From assembly GCA_033977485.1 (NCBI GenBank), contig CM066991.1, positions 130,839,999 through 130,903,998 of the forward strand: a stretch of 64,000 bases of DNA, written 5' to 3'. Shown piece after piece: positions 59,986 through 64,000 of the stretch; positions within the stretch are counted from its first letter, which is position 1, and each line of letters opens with the position of its first letter. The DNA comes from Hydrangea macrophylla (Eukaryota > Streptophyta > Magnoliopsida > Cornales > Hydrangeaceae). Below the pieces are notes generated by a model. The model was not told where the DNA came from. It saw only the letters and a program-made list of their open reading frames with translations, and did no database searches. The position numbers were made by a program, and so were the translations under genes.

Positions 59986-62734
59986 TTTTGGGTTCTATTG
60001 GGGGGGAGTGTTTGGAAAATATGAGGCAGGGTTTACTTTGAAGTTTGAACAACATGCATGAGATTATAAAGGGAAGGGAATGAGATGCCTTTAGGGTCTG
60101 TTTGGTGTTTGTAATATCTTTTTTTTTTTATTATGGTTGGGGGGTTGGTTATTTGTTAATTTTGTTGTTAGTAAACGTTTCGACGGTGAGAATATAAAAG
60201 TTTTAAGTGGTCTGGTGAAGCCAAAACAAGTGAGCTAAGGCTGTGTGTAGAATATGGGAACAGCACATGGACACCTTTGGAAACTATAAGACAGAAAATG
60301 ATTTCTACTATGGGTTTGGTTTTTGAATAAATTAGTGTCCTTGTGGATTCAGGTTGTTACCAAATTAAGATATAAGCATCTAATGTGATTTTGATTATTG
60401 TGCTGCTGTATTTCTACCTAGAAGACAAAAAAAAAAAGAAAAAAAAGACCATTTTAATTGCTATTTTTTGATGGCATATCCGCGCAAAATATTCAATGCA
60501 ACTGTGATAACACTTCTGATACATGCTAGACAAGTGTTTGAATAGTGAGATTATATTTTCACTTGGTACCGCGTCATTAGCAAGGACAACTCGCTAAGAA
60601 AAAAAAAAGTACTATATATAATAATATGTTAGCCTAATTGAAATCTGATCCCCATTTTCAAAATTTGGCCATTTTCTTAGTTTCACCCATCCCAAGATCA
60701 ATTCCTGACTCTGTCTTTGGTCATCTGTATGACTGTATCACTATTTCTCTCTCAATTTTGAAATGAACTATGGCGACTGTTCTAATACCGGATGTTACGA
60801 AATTTATCAATATACTACAAGCCTCAAGATTCATAGAACACAAACAACAACTATGTAAATATTTGAGATATATGTTTAAGAACCCTATACATACAAAAAA
60901 TTTGGAATAAATTCTGACTCAAATGTATGCTAGGAATAAGTTTCCTATTTACTTGATGATAATTTTGTGATGAATTTTCAACTTACCAGGAAGAGATAGA
61001 CACTCCCTACGTACATAATACTAATAATAGAATTATCTTTCAGCTTAATGGGAGTCATTATTAAATATGGATTAGTCAAAGAAATAGAAGCTTTGGAGTT
61101 TGACCCTCTTGCTTTTAGAGATCATAATAACATGGGAGGACTCCAAAGCATGTGGTCACATGAGACTAATTTCTTGCCATGTGAACCAGCCCATTCCCCA
61201 ACTAGATCAGATACATATTAGATACGTCCTATTGACCAAACTGCCCTTTGAAGAGTATGGTCCTTTTTCTGGTAGACGCTGTTATTTTTCACACTTGGGG
61301 ATGGGCTTTTTGGTCCATTGGGAAAAGTTTTACGAGTGGTAGATATCATGTGTCCCAACTCTTGAAAAGCTTTCGTGAAGATTTGGTTAGCTCTATTCGA
61401 ATCCATAGAGACAGCTAATGAAAATAGGTTTAATCTGTCTGATTATTTAGTATGTGCAAGGTATTAATATTTTATGATCACATAATTTAAGGCAATCAAT
61501 GTTACTGATGATCTGGATTTGAAGCCTAGTAGACATTATGTGATAGATTCGGCAGATTTTAGTCCAAAATTGTTTTAGCAATTGAATCACAAAAGCATAA
61601 GTTGTGTCTTATAGGTCATATATATAATGCTATTTGCAAACTAGACTAGACTAGAATTAATACAACTTTGCAATAAGCTTAGCTCTTCGAGGTTTAGTTT
61701 GTACAAAAATTTACTCCGTAATGAGCATCAAGTATATATAGAGATTTTTCAAATTAAAGCAAAATCGTTGTGAATTTGAAGGGTGACATAAAAAGTTGTG
61801 GTGAGTGCCTTTTTCTAATTTCCTCTAGCTAGTGTATGATTTGATTCAATTCATTGGCCTTTCAAATGATTTTTTGTACATGAGCTTTTGTTTTGAAGTA
61901 CTTATGTATCTCATGGGTTTGGTACAGAGTATAATTACAGAATATAGGAGATTTAAAATATCATAATACAGTTAAGATTAGTGTTTTCTTTACACCAAAA
62001 AATAATAATAAAAATAATGAATAAATAAATAAAAAATGTAGAGGAGACCATATATGGTGGCAGCTCTACCACAAGTCTATACATACATATAATATAAGTG
62101 TATATCATTTCATAGTGTTGACAGTGAATTAGTGAAAGAAGATGCGAGCAACGAAATTAATGTGCAAAAATTGAGAGGAGCGTTAAACCCGGAAAAGTCT
62201 TGAAAGAAAGCAATATGGCTAAAAAGATGTAACAAAAGTAGGGGACCATTCTATTTATTTATGATTTATGAATAATATACTAATATATTATGGGTAGTAA
62301 AATTGGACAGAGAAATCTAGAGAGAGGAGAGAGTTGAGAGTGGTGTCATTTAAAGCCTAGCTGTTAACGTGAACCCTTGCTTTTAAATGCTTCTACTTGA
62401 TCTTTCTGTATTATACTCCTAGCTGTTAATGAGAGAGAGAGAGAGAGAGAGGGGAGGTGTTTCTGTCTTTTGACCCTGCTATGGTGGCCAGTTGAATTGT
62501 GTTGATGCAACGTGCTTTCCACCATAAGGTTCTTTTGTTCTCTTATTGATGATGACAGGGGTCTATATTTAAGCACTTTTTCTTTCTTGAATCATTTCCC
62601 AAACCGTATGGTTGTTGAGTCCAAACTCTACACGTACCCAAAATGCATATCTTAGCAATTTTGGATCAAATTTATATAGCATTTTAAGGCCTTAAAAAAA
62701 TTCATGTTTTGGTTGAAGCATGTCTAGATATGCT
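59986..62734. other. Promoter side of the DUF1645 gene and intergenic DNA
   Basis: AT-rich. A (GA)n tract at 62428-62451 and (AATA)n near 62010 are the only clear repeats. No gene is supported; short frames near 61100-61400 show no family resemblance. Confidence 0.45.
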
Positions 62735-62909
62735 AACCACGATCCATGTGGTTGAGTGATAAACCTATGGATATATTCAGAGCTTTCGTGTTTGAACCAT
62801 AAGGGGAGTGGTTACTGTGAATTTACCCGGCTGTCCCTTAGGGCCTCGTAGGATTAGTCGTACTGCGCGCAAATTGGCCCAAACAATCACTATTACCCAA
62901 AAAAAAAAG
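62735..62909 (+). mobile_element. tRNA-derived SINE with 13-bp target duplication
   Basis: The perfect duplication GTCTAGATATGCT flanks the element at 62722-62734 and 62910-62922. Inside are an A-box-like TGTGGTTGAGTGATAA, a B-box-like GTGTTTGAACC, then GGGCCTCGTAGGATTAGTCG and GCGCGCAAATTGGCCC, a 3' body seen in plant SINEs, and an A-rich tail. Length is about 175 bp. The internal promoter points to RNA polymerase III transcription of the source copy. Confidence 0.88.
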
Positions 62910-63005
62910 GTCTAGATATGCTTCAATTCAAACCTGACGCAAAAAAGCAAATTGGGGTTTTAACGATTTTTTTCCCATACAAATTCAGTTGTACCATTGT
63001 GATTA

Positions 63006-63060
63006 GAGTAATGCTAGGTACACCTAAAAAATACACATGCACTCTTGCGATTTTAGGACT
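63006..63060. mobile_element. Left-end fragment of a foldback MITE
   Basis: It begins GAGTAATGCTAGGTACACC, which matches the family ends, but no matching right arm is found downstream. Confidence 0.45.
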
Positions 63061-63127
63061 CCTACTTCTATTAAAACAAAAGGTCAAAGGGACCGTAAAT
63101 CATTACTTCTTTTTCTCTTTTAAAGTA

Positions 63128-63375
63128 TTCCCTCCGTTTCATATTTTGAGTCTTTGGGAACTCAACTTATTAAGGGGATAAAAAGAATATATACCTATTT
63201 TTCACAATTGCCCTTAATTATTACAATAATTTTTTAAGTTTTGTCTTAGTGTAAATTTCAAAGAAGGATAGTTTTGGAAAGTAAGTAAAACTTATATACC
63301 AATTTAAGAAAGTGGATGCTAATTTTGGGACATCCCAAAATGGAATACATGACTCAAAATATGGGATAGAGGGAG
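63128..63375. mobile_element. Stowaway-type MITE
   Basis: Ends TTCCCTCCGTTTCATATTTT and AAAATATGGGATAGAGGGAG are inverted, with TA at 63126-63127 and 63376-63377. It directly abuts foldback copy H. Confidence 0.85.
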
Positions 63376-63385
63376 TATCATAGAA

Positions 63386-63547
63386 CAACAGTAATACACC
63401 CACATCTTCAACCATATCCTATGCTTTAAATGCATGTACCATGTGCTATTTGATTTTTTCATACTTTTCTGTGCACCACTTATACAACACATGGTACATG
63501 CATTTAAAATATAAGGTGTGATTAGAGATGTGGGTGTATCATTATTG
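63386..63547. mobile_element. Mutator-type foldback MITE, copy H
   Basis: A 162-bp element with ends CAACAGTAATACACCCACAT and the complement of CAATAATGATACACCCACAT. The 9-bp duplication ATCATAGAA is perfect (63377-63385 and 63548-63556). The centre TTTTTTCATACTTTTCTGTG is shared with copy F. Confidence 0.9.
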
Positions 63548-63556
63548 ATCATAGAA

Positions 63557-64000
63557 TAAGACTATAAGTTAATAAATTTGGTTGCAAATTAATGTAAGAC
63601 CATCTAACAAAAATTCGAGAACGAAAGTTTAGGTGGTTATATGCAATGATGAGAAATTATCTTATGTGATGACGGTTATTGTGATCTCTTCATTACAATA
63701 GAACTCACAGAATACTTAAATCATAATATAATTTACATAAATATAATGATCACACGAGAAAAATTTCTTCAATATAATTCAATTGCCGTATTAAAGAATC
63801 AAATTTACAAAGCAAATTTGAAAATATTATTATCCATTACCTAATATAATTGTCGATCTCATTTCAATATGGAAAATGCTACGATGCAGCCTACTAATTT
63901 AGATTGTATCATACAATCCAAAATTTTGGCCCTAACAAGTTGAGATTTGGTCCCTAAATGTTGTTGGTTTTGAAAAACCTCATTGATTTTAAAATCAATG
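63557..64000. other. AT-rich intergenic DNA to the window edge
   Basis: No gene or element end is recognised. Confidence 0.5.

Overview
The window is nuclear DNA of a flowering plant, most likely a eudicot. It is AT-rich, has long intron-containing genes, carries many CT/GA, CA and ATT microsatellites, and is crowded with MITEs, hAT elements, one Ty1/copia LTR element, one LINE fragment and one SINE. The species cannot be named from the sequence alone.

Five protein-coding genes can be supported. (1) 1924-19914 (+): a 12-exon SNF2-family chromatin remodeller of the plant MINUSCULE/CHR12-CHR23 type. All exons join in frame to 1093 residues, and intron 8 is swollen to 7.6 kb by transposable elements. 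(2) 22030-22467 (+): intronless cytosolic ribosomal protein S16 (uS9). (3) 38118-39077 (-): a class-I plant carboxylesterase close to 2-hydroxyisoflavanone dehydratase, with Thr in place of the usual nucleophile Ser. A truncated, frameshifted copy lies 10 kb away at 27990-28626. (4) 40671-50827 (-): a 19-exon armadillo-repeat/BTB protein of the ARIA/ABAP1 type, 707 residues, fully joined in frame. (5) 59266-59985 (-): a single-exon DUF1645-type protein.

Between and inside these genes lie transposable elements. A decayed Ty1/copia element (29207-34372) has lost most of gag, the primer-binding region and the inner end of its 5' LTR. A 5'-truncated LINE (35583-37160) precedes the carboxylesterase. 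Two hAT elements with perfect 8-bp target duplications sit in intron 8 of the remodeller. Several Tourist-like elements have TAA/TTA duplications, and two Stowaway elements and a SINE with a perfect 13-bp duplication are present.

The most distinctive signal is a family of at least eight short foldback elements (98-174 bp) at 8852, 27680, 28801, 35426, 40976, 55246, 57241 and 63386. Each has related ends (consensus near GAGTAATRYTTGGGRCAC) and is flanked by a 9-bp duplication, perfect in four copies and with one mismatch in the other four, which points to Mutator-type transposition. Within each copy the two arms pair with each other almost perfectly, yet arm sequences differ between copies even where the ends and centre are shared. 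The arms therefore seem to be replaced or co-converted as a pair.

Other notable points are two GC-AG introns (one in each long gene), a duplicated 5' splice site in the ARM/BTB gene, a 28-C tract directly before a 3' splice site, and an intronic 27-bp perfect hairpin of small-RNA-precursor size.
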